Assembly: GCA_016713675.1 (NCBI GenBank)
Contig: JADJOS010000001.1
Coordinates: forward strand, 1,550,001-1,614,000
Source of the DNA: Acidobacteriota bacterium
Lineage (GTDB): Bacteria; Acidobacteriota; Blastocatellia; Pyrinomonadales; Pyrinomonadaceae
Reading direction: 5' to 3'
Length of the DNA: 64,000 nt
Position 1 is the first letter of the stretch. Each line of letters starts with the position of its first letter. The position numbers were made by a program, and so were the translations under genes. Positions 44,553 to 52,434 of the stretch are shown in pieces. Under the pieces are notes generated by a model. It made no database searches. It saw only the letters and a list, made by a program, of their open reading frames with translations, and had not been told where the DNA came from.

Positions 44553-46094
44553 ATGCAGGCAGAACGAGCGGCCGGCGGCCGCAAATTAACAAAAGCTGAG
44601 AATCGCGTCCCTGCGTGGATACTGCCGTCGGTAAAATATACCGTCGGGGCGGTCGACGTTTGCATCGCCGCAATAAGTATCGTGCTTGCATTCAAATTAC
44701 GCGAAGGCGAATCTGTTCTGGCGATAGACACGTGGGCGTGGTCGCCGGAATTTTCACCGTATGTCGGGATACTCTATTTTGCAGTCGTTGTGAGGCTTCT
44801 GCTTTTTATGCAGCAGCGTGTGTATCGTTTTCACGGTGCTTTTTCTTATACACGTGAGGCGGCTAAGGTATTTCGAGCTGTTTTCGTCGGCTCTTTGCTG
44901 ATCGTGGCGTGGGCGTTCTTGTTTCGCGGCGGCTATACATTTCGCGAATTTTCGTATTCCCGATTTGTCTTCTTTCTCGATTTTGGCATCGCGTTGGTGC
45001 TATATTCCTCGTTTCATCTATTGATCAGGTTCGTGCAGACTTGGGTTCGGAACCGTGATATCAATCTGATACCGACACTTATTGTCGGCACAAATGCCGA
45101 GGCGGCTCAAACAATAACGCTGCTTCGCGAACGCCCAAATCTCGGCTATCGAGTGATCGGAGCAGTATCAGGTGACGCGGCCGCCGGCACGGAAACGCAT
45201 TTTGCTGACACTCCGCTGGTCGGCGGAATCGACGATCTGACCGACGCGATCCGCGATCTTGAGATACAGGAAGTAATCATCACGGATGACCGCATAGCTC
45301 CCGAACTGCTCTTCGAAACAATGATGCAGGTTGGACGAAAGCAGCGGGTCGAATTTCGGTTTGCTCCGAGCGTTTTCAATCTGCTGCCCCAAAAAACGAG
45401 CGTCGAACAGATCGGTGTACTTCCGATGGTACGACTCTTTCGAGAGCCGCTGTCCGATACGCAACGATTTCTCAAACGCACGTCCGACCTCGCAATATCG
45501 CTGGCCGCTTCGATTATCACGCTGCCGTTCTGGCTCATTTCCGCGATCGCGATCAAGCTGGATTCAAGCGGGCCTATACTCTTCAGGCAGGAACGCATCG
45601 GCATGGACGGCCGCCGCTTTCTCTGCTACAAATTTCGCACAATGACCGTCGATGCAGATGAAAATATCCATCGCGAAGCATACGTCAAGAATATCGAGGG
45701 TCGACACGACGCTAATTCGGGCGACGACGATTCGCCGGTATTTGGAAAAGTGAAAGATGACCCGCGGATCACCCGCGTCGGACGCGTTCTTCGCCAAACG
45801 AGCCTCGATGAGTTGCCGCAATTCCTGAATGTATTTCGCGGCGAGATGAGTGTTGTCGGCCCGCGTCCGCCGATACCGTATGAGGTAGAGGAATACCTTC
45901 CGTGGCACCGCAAACGACTGGACATGAAGCCCGGCATCACCGGCCTTTGGCAGGTTTCGGGCCGAAATCGACTGACCTTTGACGAGATGGTCCGTGTTGA
46001 TATCTATTACATCGAAAACTGGTCGCTGCTGCTCGATCTCAAGATCATCTTCCTTACGCTGCCAGCCATGATCAACGGAGACGGGGCCCGATGA
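44553..46094 (+). CDS. Undecaprenyl-phosphate sugar-1-phosphate transferase (WcaJ/PssE-type polyprenyl transferase)
   Basis: 513 residues. N-terminal four to five membrane segments, a nucleotide-binding-like middle (LIVGTNAEAAQTITLLRERP), and C-terminal bacterial sugar transferase domain: FKRTSDLAISLAASIITLPF, GPILFRQERIGMDGRRFLCY, KFRTMTVDA, TSLDELPQFLNVFRGEMS and VGPRPPIPYEVEEYLPWHRK. It primes exopolysaccharide synthesis by attaching a sugar phosphate to undecaprenyl phosphate. Divergent from the two glycosyltransferases, so all three probably serve one glycan. prmC overlaps its stop by four bases. Confidence 0.94.
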   Translation: MQAERAAGGRKLTKAENRVPAWILPSVKYTVGAVDVCIAAISIVLAFKLREGESVLAIDTWAWSPEFSPYVGILYFAVVVRLLLFMQQRVYRFHGAFSYTREAAKVFRAVFVGSLLIVAWAFLFRGGYTFREFSYSRFVFFLDFGIALVLYSSFHLLIRFVQTWVRNRDINLIPTLIVGTNAEAAQTITLLRERPNLGYRVIGAVSGDAAAGTETHFADTPLVGGIDDLTDAIRDLEIQEVIITDDRIAPELLFETMMQVGRKQRVEFRFAPSVFNLLPQKTSVEQIGVLPMVRLFREPLSDTQRFLKRTSDLAISLAASIITLPFWLISAIAIKLDSSGPILFRQERIGMDGRRFLCYKFRTMTVDADENIHREAYVKNIEGRHDANSGDDDSPVFGKVKDDPRITRVGRVLRQTSLDELPQFLNVFRGEMSVVGPRPPIPYEVEEYLPWHRKRLDMKPGITGLWQVSGRNRLTFDEMVRVDIYYIENWSLLLDLKIIFLTLPAMINGDGAR

Positions 46095-46936
46095 CCATCG
46101 CCAAAAGCCTCAAACTTGCCGCTGCGATCCTACGCGATGCGGGTGTTGCTCAACCGGAACGCGAGGCCGCATCGCTTTTGATGTTCGCTATAAAACGTGA
46201 CCGTACGTTTCTTATCGCACACAATGAATACGAGTTGACCGAGGCCGAATCGCGAACATATTCAAGTCTCATAGCCCGCCGCCAAACTCGTGAACCATTT
46301 CAACACATCGTCCGAAATCAAGAGTTTTATCGTCTCGATTTTGTGGTATCACCTGACGTGTTGATCCCGCGGCATGAGACCGAGTTACTTGTCGAGGCCG
46401 CGATCGAAATATTGAACGGGAAAGAAAACGCTCGCATTCTTGATATCGGTACAGGCTCAGGCTGCATCGCCGTTTCGATACTGCACAACTTGCCGACCGT
46501 TACTGCGACAGCAATTGATATTTCAGAAAGCGCTCTGGCCATCGCTAAGAAAAATGCCGATACCATTGGTGTTGCCGGGCGGATAAGATTTTTGCGATCG
46601 GATCTCTATCAGGCACTCGATCCGCAAGAATTCGAGATCATTGTCTCAAATCCGCCGTATATTCCTGCTGAAGAGTTTGCAACGCTTCAAGCCGAGGTTC
46701 GCGATTTCGATCCGATCATTGCACTAACAGACGGTGCTGACGGCTTGTCGATCATCAGGAAGATCGTCGCCGACGCACCGCGATATCTTAGCCGAAGCGG
46801 CCATCTACTCGTCGAGATCGGTTTCGGCCAAGCCGCAGCTGTTGCGGAAATGTTCGATCTAAAGTTGTGGGTCGAACCGGTGTTTATTGACGATATGCAG
46901 GGAATCGCACGAATAGTAAAATCCGAGGTAAAATAG
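46091..46936 (+). CDS. prmC: Release factor glutamine methyltransferase PrmC
   Basis: 281 residues. N-terminal helical domain (about 1-80, LIARRQTREPFQHIVRNQEF), SAM-binding LDIGTGSGCIAVSILHNLP, and the catalytic NPPY in IVSNPPYIPAEE. Methylates the Gln of the GGQ loop in RF1 and RF2, which speeds termination. It starts 4 bases before the sugar-transferase stop (ATGA), an unusual partner for prmC, usually beside prfA. Confidence 0.95.
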   Translation: MTIAKSLKLAAAILRDAGVAQPEREAASLLMFAIKRDRTFLIAHNEYELTEAESRTYSSLIARRQTREPFQHIVRNQEFYRLDFVVSPDVLIPRHETELLVEAAIEILNGKENARILDIGTGSGCIAVSILHNLPTVTATAIDISESALAIAKKNADTIGVAGRIRFLRSDLYQALDPQEFEIIVSNPPYIPAEEFATLQAEVRDFDPIIALTDGADGLSIIRKIVADAPRYLSRSGHLLVEIGFGQAAAVAEMFDLKLWVEPVFIDDMQGIARIVKSEVK

Positions 46937-47132
46937 CCCCGATCAGGCCTGTTAATAAGAGCTTGCGTTTCGCGGATAAGTGGAGTTAATATGGTGTTGG
47001 ATTCCAGCTAGCGCAATATTGAAAGTTTTTTTGGATCGAATGCCGCCGGTCATTTCCATTGGGTATTGGAACGGCGAAGGAGCTGGAAGGTCGACTAAAG
47101 TTGTGTCCTTTTGACGTTCGGAGGTGATTTCA

Positions 47133-47330
47133 GTGAAAGGTGTACTTGGTGGTCTAATTGCATTTGTTTGTCTCGTTTTGGCCGGAGTTTGCTTCTATAT
47201 GTTTCAGCACTCCGGAACCACGATGTATGCTGTCGGTGCCGGTATTTTTGGGCTGCTGATGGTTATTTTCGGAGCAATGTTTTTGTCCGGACGAGTCAAT
47301 AAGACAGAAGATATCCATATTACCGAATAG
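47133..47330 (+). CDS. Small two-helix membrane protein
   Basis: 65 residues from GTG 47133, chosen because GGAGG (47120-47124) is 8 nt upstream; an earlier GTG at 47124 overlaps that site. Two hydrophobic segments, GVLGGLIAFVCLVLAGVCFY and AVGAGIFGLLMVIFGAMFL, with a short polar tail. I do not recognise it. The upstream gap (46937-47132) holds no gene I can support. Confidence 0.6.
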   Translation: MKGVLGGLIAFVCLVLAGVCFYMFQHSGTTMYAVGAGIFGLLMVIFGAMFLSGRVNKTEDIHITE

Positions 47331-47466
47331 GTGACGGGTGTCTTTTGCGGACTGAGATCTTGGCGTTTGGTGCGGTTTGGGCTCAACGCGAACGGTTATT
47401 TTCGTTTCGAAGCGGTGGTTGGAATTGATTCAATTTCTGCCGCCGTTCTTAGTTTTGACGAAGCGA

Positions 47467-47497
47467 TTGTGAAATACAGCCGAACTTAGGTTATAAT
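47467..47497 (+). promoter_or_regulatory. Candidate promoter of nfu
   Basis: A perfect -10 TATAAT (47492-47497) is preceded by TTGTGA (47467-47472) at a 19-bp spacing, longer than ideal. It lies 66 bp upstream of the nfu ATG. The surrounding gap (47331-47562) has no other recognisable signal. Confidence 0.4.
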
Positions 47498-47562
47498 GTT
47501 GACTTAAATGTAATGATTAAAGGCCATCGCATTTAAGAGCAGAAAGTTAAGGTAATTCAACA

Positions 47563-48132
47563 ATGCCAAAGATTGCAGACATACAAGAAACGCCCAATCC
47601 CAATGCGGTAAAGTTCATTCTTAAAGACCCCGTATCGCACGGCACGTCGCACTCGTTCAAATCGTTCGAGGATGCCCGTGAAAACCAGCTCGCGAAGTCG
47701 ATCTTCGAGACCGGGAATGTTGTCTCCGTGTTTTACATGGATAAGATGGTCACTGTAGAAAAGACCGACGAGGCCGAATGGGACGAAATATTGCCTGACC
47801 TGGCTGTGCCGATCCGGGCCGCCGAACCGGTTGCTATTTCCAATGGTAACGGGAAAGGAGCGGCCGTAGCAGTCGGTGGTGCGATCGCTATCGCCGCAAG
47901 CGACGACCCGAAGCTTGCGCAGATCAACGAACTCCTCGATGAACGCATTCGTCCTTACCTCGCCAGCGACGGCGGCTGGCTCGAGATCATCGAACTCGCA
48001 GATAACACCCTTAAGATCCGATACGAAGGAGCCTGCGGCAGCTGCCCGAGTTCGCTTACCGGTACGCTTATGGCGATCGAGAACATGATCAAAGAAGAGG
48101 TCGACCCCAATATTACGGTAGTCGCTACGTAA
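47563..48132 (+). CDS. Nfu-type Fe-S carrier (NFU1-like)
   Basis: 189 residues with two parts: an Nfu N-terminal domain (about 1-90, ETPNPNAVKFILKDPVSHGT) and a NifU C-terminal domain (about 120-189) with the cluster motif GACGSCPSS (CxxC). The two-domain layout is that of NFU1/NfuA-like carriers that deliver [4Fe-4S] clusters to targets such as lipoyl synthase. About 9.4 kb from the SUF cluster. An Ala/Gly-rich hinge (AVAVGGAIAIAAS) joins the parts. Confidence 0.92.
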   Translation: MPKIADIQETPNPNAVKFILKDPVSHGTSHSFKSFEDARENQLAKSIFETGNVVSVFYMDKMVTVEKTDEAEWDEILPDLAVPIRAAEPVAISNGNGKGAAVAVGGAIAIAASDDPKLAQINELLDERIRPYLASDGGWLEIIELADNTLKIRYEGACGSCPSSLTGTLMAIENMIKEEVDPNITVVAT

Positions 48133-48181
48133 AACCCGGTACAACGCGATTGTCGTTAATTTGTTAATACAAAAGAATTTC

Positions 48182-48211
48182 TTGACATATTTCGCCTAAA
48201 TTCGTCATAAT
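48182..48211 (+). promoter_or_regulatory. Strong sigma-70-type promoter
   Basis: Perfect -35 TTGACA (48182-48187), 18-bp spacer, -10 CATAAT (48206-48211; five of six). The gene start is at 48340, giving a leader of about 120 nt that includes GGCGATTT/AACCGCC-like partial symmetry but no structure I can name. Confidence 0.6.
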
Positions 48212-48339
48212 TCGAATGAAGGCGATTTAGCGCGAACCGCCTCTCACACAAGTGCAACAACTTTCTGCACCGATATCCGCCGAACGCATACATTTCCAAA
48301 CAAACATTTGCGCTTTCAATTAGTTGGAGGAGAAACGTA

Positions 48340-50118
48340 GTGAATAGTGAAGAACTCGAACAGAGTCTGAGGGCTGAATTCGAGAGTTATCTCAAAGGTG
48401 TCTTTGCCGCAATGCGCGAGGAGACCGCCGAATTCCAGAAAAAGATCGAGGCCGAGTTTGAAAGCCAGAAAGCACGGATCGACGAAGCTTTTGGAGCTTT
48501 TTCCGCACGTTTTGACGCTGAACATAAGTTCGACGAGGCCTTCACTGAGGCAGTCATCGAACACATGCGCCTCGCTCGCGATGAGGGAGCCCAGATCTCC
48601 GCAAAGGCATTTACCGAAGCCGAGGAAATGGAACGGGCGGCGACACCTGAGGTCAATTTTGCCGATATCAAAGAGGCGATCAACGACATCAGCAGCAAAG
48701 ATTCGCAATCGTCGATCTTGAAATCGCTCATCCATCATGCTGCAAATTACACGCCTCGCGGTGCATTTTTCATTATCAAAAATGAGCATTTTGTCGGATG
48801 GAAGGTCTTTGGAAAAGAAGGCACCACCGGCGAAGATTCGATCCGTGAGATACATTTCCCGATCCCAGCCGATTCGATCCTCGGAAAGGCCGTCACCTCG
48901 CTGACCACCGTCGAAGGCTCTTCGGGAACCTTCCCTGACGATTCGGCGTTCCTCGATGCTCTCGAATTTGGTGCTCCCGACCGCATGTATGCGATCCCGC
49001 TGACCGCTCGCGGACGCGGTGTTGCGGTGCTGTATGCCGATTACGGTCATGAGGGCGTCAACCTGAATACCGATGCTCTCGAATCGCTCGTAAGGGTCGC
49101 CGGTATGACGGTAGAGTTGTTGGCGTCGGCAAAAACCATTCGTACGGCTCCTGATGCCGCTTCCATAGAGGATCATGCCGATTCGCATGACCTCAATCCA
49201 ACAGTCGATTATAGCCGCGAGGAATTTCAAAGTGCTGTTGCTTCATTTGACCAGCACGAATTGCCCGCGTTCGAGGAACCTGTAGTTGAGACGTCATTCG
49301 AAACGCCATCCGCTTTTGCGGAAACGACGCCGTTCAATGAACCGACGGTTGCTGCGTTCGAACCTCAGGTCCAAACCGCAGAGCCTGCAGCCGACGAAGT
49401 CGGCGGATTTGATTTCCAGCCGGCCGTTGCCGACGATGGGCCTGCCTTCTCGTCATTTAAGAACGATGATGTCGATGAGTTTGCGTCGACCCATGCATTC
49501 GATGTCGAACGCGTTACCGACGAACCCGAAACTGAGTCTGCACCACCTGTCTTTTCGACGCCGTTCGAAATACCTGCTCCGCCGGTCACCGAATCGGCAA
49601 TGGTCTTTGATGCGCCTCGCGAAGAAGACGAAAATCCATTCGAGGCCGCACCTTTCGAAGAAGCCAAATTCGACTCATCTCCATTCGATCATCAGGTCGA
49701 AACCTTTGCTCCTGTTGATAATGGGCAGGCATTTGAGCCGGCACCGGCCGTTGAGGTCGAAACCGTATCGGCAGTGGCCGCTCCGCCGCGATCACGTTTG
49801 TCCGACCGCAACGTCGATCTGCCGATCGATGTCGCTGAGGACGAACGACGGCTGCACAACGACGCCCGCCGCTTTGCCCGCCTGCTCGTATCTGAGATCA
49901 AACTCTATAATGAGAAGAAGGTGCAAGAGGGTCGTGAGGCGAGCGATATATACGACCGGCTCCGCGAGGCTATCGACCGCTCACGCGAGATGTACGACAA
50001 ACGTGTCCAGCCGCCCGTTGCCGCCAAGTTTGACTATTTTCATTTCGAGGTTGTTAACGCCCTCGGTGAAGGAGATGAAACTCGCCTGGGCAAGAACTAT
50101 CCGGGAGCAACCATTTAG
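48340..50118 (+). CDS. GAF-like protein with coiled coil and long acidic linker
   Basis: 592 residues from GTG 48340 (ribosome binding site GGAGGAG 9 nt upstream). Residues about 1-70 are a Glu/Ala-rich helix that should form a coiled coil. About 100-270 resemble a GAF sensor fold (FIIKNEHFVGWKVFGKEG ... YAIPLTARGRGVAVLYADYG). About 275-485 are an acidic Pro/Glu/Phe/Ala-rich, disordered linker with repeats like FE-x-AP-FEE. About 490-592 form a helical C-terminal domain (ARRFARLLVSEIKLYNEKKV). No output enzyme domain. Possibly a scaffold or signalling protein; not assigned. Ends in a strong terminator. Confidence 0.75.
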   Translation: MNSEELEQSLRAEFESYLKGVFAAMREETAEFQKKIEAEFESQKARIDEAFGAFSARFDAEHKFDEAFTEAVIEHMRLARDEGAQISAKAFTEAEEMERAATPEVNFADIKEAINDISSKDSQSSILKSLIHHAANYTPRGAFFIIKNEHFVGWKVFGKEGTTGEDSIREIHFPIPADSILGKAVTSLTTVEGSSGTFPDDSAFLDALEFGAPDRMYAIPLTARGRGVAVLYADYGHEGVNLNTDALESLVRVAGMTVELLASAKTIRTAPDAASIEDHADSHDLNPTVDYSREEFQSAVASFDQHELPAFEEPVVETSFETPSAFAETTPFNEPTVAAFEPQVQTAEPAADEVGGFDFQPAVADDGPAFSSFKNDDVDEFASTHAFDVERVTDEPETESAPPVFSTPFEIPAPPVTESAMVFDAPREEDENPFEAAPFEEAKFDSSPFDHQVETFAPVDNGQAFEPAPAVEVETVSAVAAPPRSRLSDRNVDLPIDVAEDERRLHNDARRFARLLVSEIKLYNEKKVQEGREASDIYDRLREAIDRSREMYDKRVQPPVAAKFDYFHFEVVNALGEGDETRLGKNYPGATI

Positions 50119-50141
50119 ACCGGTCATCAATTCAAGAAATG

Positions 50142-50171
50142 AAAAGGCAGCCTGCAAAGGCTGCCTTTTTT
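50142..50171 (+). terminator. Intrinsic terminator
   Basis: AAAAGGCAGCC-TGCAAA-GGCTGCCTTTTTT: an 11-bp stem (7 bp GC-rich) ending in a T tract, 24 bases after the GAF-like gene. It is a textbook rho-independent terminator. Confidence 0.9.
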
Positions 50172-50293
50172 GCATTTTGGTAAGCCGCCGAAATGAACCC
50201 AAAAATTATGAGCCTATTTATCCATTTTTGTCGCATTATTTAGGGACAAAAGAAAAACCGGCGCTGTGCAGCACCGCACTCGAGGAGAATCAA

Positions 50294-50713
50294 ATGAACA
50301 AACACGGCATTTCTGTCATTTTTACGCTTCTGTCGTTGATCGGGGTTTCAATCGGATGCAGCTTGTGGGGATCGGCCGCCAAAAATCCGGTCGACCAACT
50401 TGTTACATTGTGCAAGGATAACAAGCTCAACGAAGCTGCCAAGCACATGCGGTACACCGGCACCGATAAATCCAAAAAAGATACCTCGGCAAACTATGAT
50501 ACCGGCGATGCCGATGAACGGCGTCAAGTCGAGATGAGTTGTAAGCGGTTCAAATTCATGTCCGAGACGACCTACACCGTTAGCCCCGAACGAATGGAAC
50601 AAGGCTTTCATGTCTATGACGTAGAAGTAAAATCAGGAAGCGGTAAGGTCGGCAAAGAACTATGGGCATTCAAGAAAACCGGATCTGATTACATTTTGGT
50701 AGATATCGATTAA
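50294..50713 (+). CDS. Small lipoprotein of unknown function
   Basis: 139 residues from ATG 50294 with GAGGAG just upstream. N-terminus MNKHGISVIFTLLSLIGVSI with the lipobox IGC (Cys about 22), so it should be lipidated and membrane anchored. The mature part is charged, with LCKDNKLNEAAKHMRYTGTD and a beta-rich end (ELWAFKKTGSDYILVDID) resembling DUF4878-like or NTF2-like lipoproteins. A longer open frame in the same phase begins inside the previous gene and is not real. Confidence 0.8.
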   Translation: MNKHGISVIFTLLSLIGVSIGCSLWGSAAKNPVDQLVTLCKDNKLNEAAKHMRYTGTDKSKKDTSANYDTGDADERRQVEMSCKRFKFMSETTYTVSPERMEQGFHVYDVEVKSGSGKVGKELWAFKKTGSDYILVDID

Positions 50714-50765
50714 CCTGCATCCGGGAGACACACGTGAATACCAATAGGATGAATGGAGGCGCAAA

Positions 50766-51560
50766 ATGTTGGGAGTAGTAATTAGGTGGATAATAGGCAG
50801 TATTCGGGACTTGGTGGCAAGGAAGAGCCTTGAGGACAAACTCGGCCGAAAGGTGGCTTCACACGAGATCTTTTCATTAGGAGCCAATATTGAGGCCGCT
50901 GAGATCACTCAACAAGCTTCTTCTGACCCACCCCAGCCTTTACCACCGCCCCAGCCCATGAGCAGGAACACGAAGATCGCCCTGGCCTCCGTCGCCACGG
51001 GTTTTCTCTTCCTGGCCGGCGTCGGTGTCCTGTTCGTTGTTGTTATGATGATGCCGGAGGCTACATATAACCGTCTCAATCCCTTCACTCCAAAGGCTCC
51101 CGCCGGAGCTTTTCCGGTTGCCATCGCTGGTTTTGAACGAGCAACGGAACCGCTCTACGAAAAACCGCGGGACTCGGAGTATTACGGCTTCAAAACTTAC
51201 TTCAAGCGTGGTCAGCGTTCGATCTCATATGCACTCTATGTATTCAAATCACAGGAGGGGCCAAAGAAACGAATGGATGGCCGGTATTTTGTCGGCGGCG
51301 TCCCGATAGTCAAGGAAAAGACAGATTCGCGTACGGTCATTGTCGACAAAGAAAATGGCCGGACCACTATAGAGCTTACTAACGGCAACAGTCTGATTCA
51401 TTTATCAGCCGGAAACCTCGCCGACGCGATCGAATTCGAAAACGCCCTTCCATACGCCGCCCTCGGCCTCGAACAACCCCCGCCTCGCTTCGCCCCGGTC
51501 GCAGACGTTTCGACGGCCACGCCACCCAAGCCAATTGGGCCGAAAAAAACGACACCATAG
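50766..51560 (+). CDS. Hypothetical single-span membrane protein
   Basis: 264 residues. N-terminal cytoplasmic part about 1-70 ending in a Pro-rich stretch (PPQPLPPPQP), one membrane helix (about 75-100, IALASVATGFLFLAGVGVLFVVVMMM), then an extracytoplasmic beta-rich domain that repeats pairs such as YYGFKTYFKRGQRSISYALY. A short Pro/Thr-rich end. I do not recognise the family. The preceding ATG 50766 has GGAGG nearby. Faces a convergent NTF2-like gene. Confidence 0.65.
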   Translation: MLGVVIRWIIGSIRDLVARKSLEDKLGRKVASHEIFSLGANIEAAEITQQASSDPPQPLPPPQPMSRNTKIALASVATGFLFLAGVGVLFVVVMMMPEATYNRLNPFTPKAPAGAFPVAIAGFERATEPLYEKPRDSEYYGFKTYFKRGQRSISYALYVFKSQEGPKKRMDGRYFVGGVPIVKEKTDSRTVIVDKENGRTTIELTNGNSLIHLSAGNLADAIEFENALPYAALGLEQPPPRFAPVADVSTATPPKPIGPKKTTP

Positions 51561-51653
51561 ACGTTGATTCAATTTCGAACTTCTTGTCGCCGTCATCGCA
51601 CAAAAACGCCGGAATGCAGTTGCACCTCGGCGTTGATCCTGTTGGTCCAGATG

Positions 51654-52157
51654 CTAATTCGTCCGCTCGGACGGGAACACCGGACGAGTCGCGTCGGGGT
51701 TGTCGGGGGAGGTGTGGCGGTGGACGACCTTCCATTCCTTACCGATCAGCTTATAAACGAGGGTCATTCGGCCCGAGGCACTTTCGAGCTTGCCGTCGTT
51801 CTCCTGTGTTTGCTTCCATTTACAGCTGACGTACGCCGTGTTTGCACTAAGCATCTCGACACGCAGGCCGGTGATCTCGAGAGACACATTAGATAGCCGT
51901 GCGTAGATCTTTTCGTTTACCGACCGCACGTTTTCCCAACCGATCGTTGCCGAGCCGTTGTTGTTGAAGATCAGCAGGCGGTCGCTCTTTTCGTAAGCGG
52001 CCATTACTTTGTCCAGATCGACCTGTTTTATACCTTCCACAAGCCGGTCAAATGCAGCATTCACAGCCTTTTTGGGATCGGCCTTCACAGCCTTTTGGCC
52101 GAATGCCGAGAATGTAAGTAACGCGATCGTAAACGCGATAAATATTGCTTTTTTCAT
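51654..52157 (-). CDS. Exported NTF2-like (SnoaL/DUF4440-type) protein
   Basis: 167 residues from ATG 52157, where MKKAIFIAFTIALLTFSAFG is a signal peptide (an upstream in-frame ATG adds 42 residues before it and is unlikely). The mature domain has the NTF2-like cone fold pattern: FDRLVEGIKQVDLDKVMAAY, ATIGWENVRSVNEKIYARL and MTLVYKLIGKEWKVVHRHTS at the C-terminus. A periplasmic small-molecule binding or catalytic domain; ligand unknown. Confidence 0.8.
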   Translation of the reverse strand: MKKAIFIAFTIALLTFSAFGQKAVKADPKKAVNAAFDRLVEGIKQVDLDKVMAAYEKSDRLLIFNNNGSATIGWENVRSVNEKIYARLSNVSLEITGLRVEMLSANTAYVSCKWKQTQENDGKLESASGRMTLVYKLIGKEWKVVHRHTSPDNPDATRPVFPSERTN

Positions 52158-52225
52158 AAATTCTCCCTGCTTTGTTACCTCTGAGTTTATAACCCGCCCG
52201 GCGTGCCTGGCAAGTGATATTTGAT

Positions 52226-52269
52226 GCACTATTTGGTATCGGTTTAATGACGTCGGCGCACTATTTGGT
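52226..52269. repeat. Two direct 12-bp repeats GCACTATTTGGT
   Basis: Identical GCACTATTTGGT copies at 52226-52237 and 52258-52269, 32 bp start to start (three helical turns, same DNA face), in the divergent gap between the NTF2-like gene and the FecR-type gene. This fits cooperative binding of a regulator. The rest of the 277-bp gap holds no gene I can support. Confidence 0.45.
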
Positions 52270-52434
52270 TTGGTACCTAACATATAGAAAGTCGCATTAG
52301 CTTTGTTTTTCGCAACGATCAGTAAATACGAGCTTTAGGTACAGTTATTGCAGTCAAGCCATGTAAAGGTTGACGTATTGATGGCATCGACCCAACTTCA
52401 GATACAGAAACCTAAAAATTAGGAGGGAAAGCAT

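Noticed and set aside
49286..50293. Long frame running through the GAF-like gene into the lipoprotein gene
   Set aside because: Only the end (50294-50713) has a signal peptide and ribosome binding site; the first part is out of frame with the real protein.
51605..51634. Hairpin AACGCCG/CGGCGTT between convergent genes
   Set aside because: Seven-base stem with a 16-nt loop and no T tract is too weak to call a terminator.
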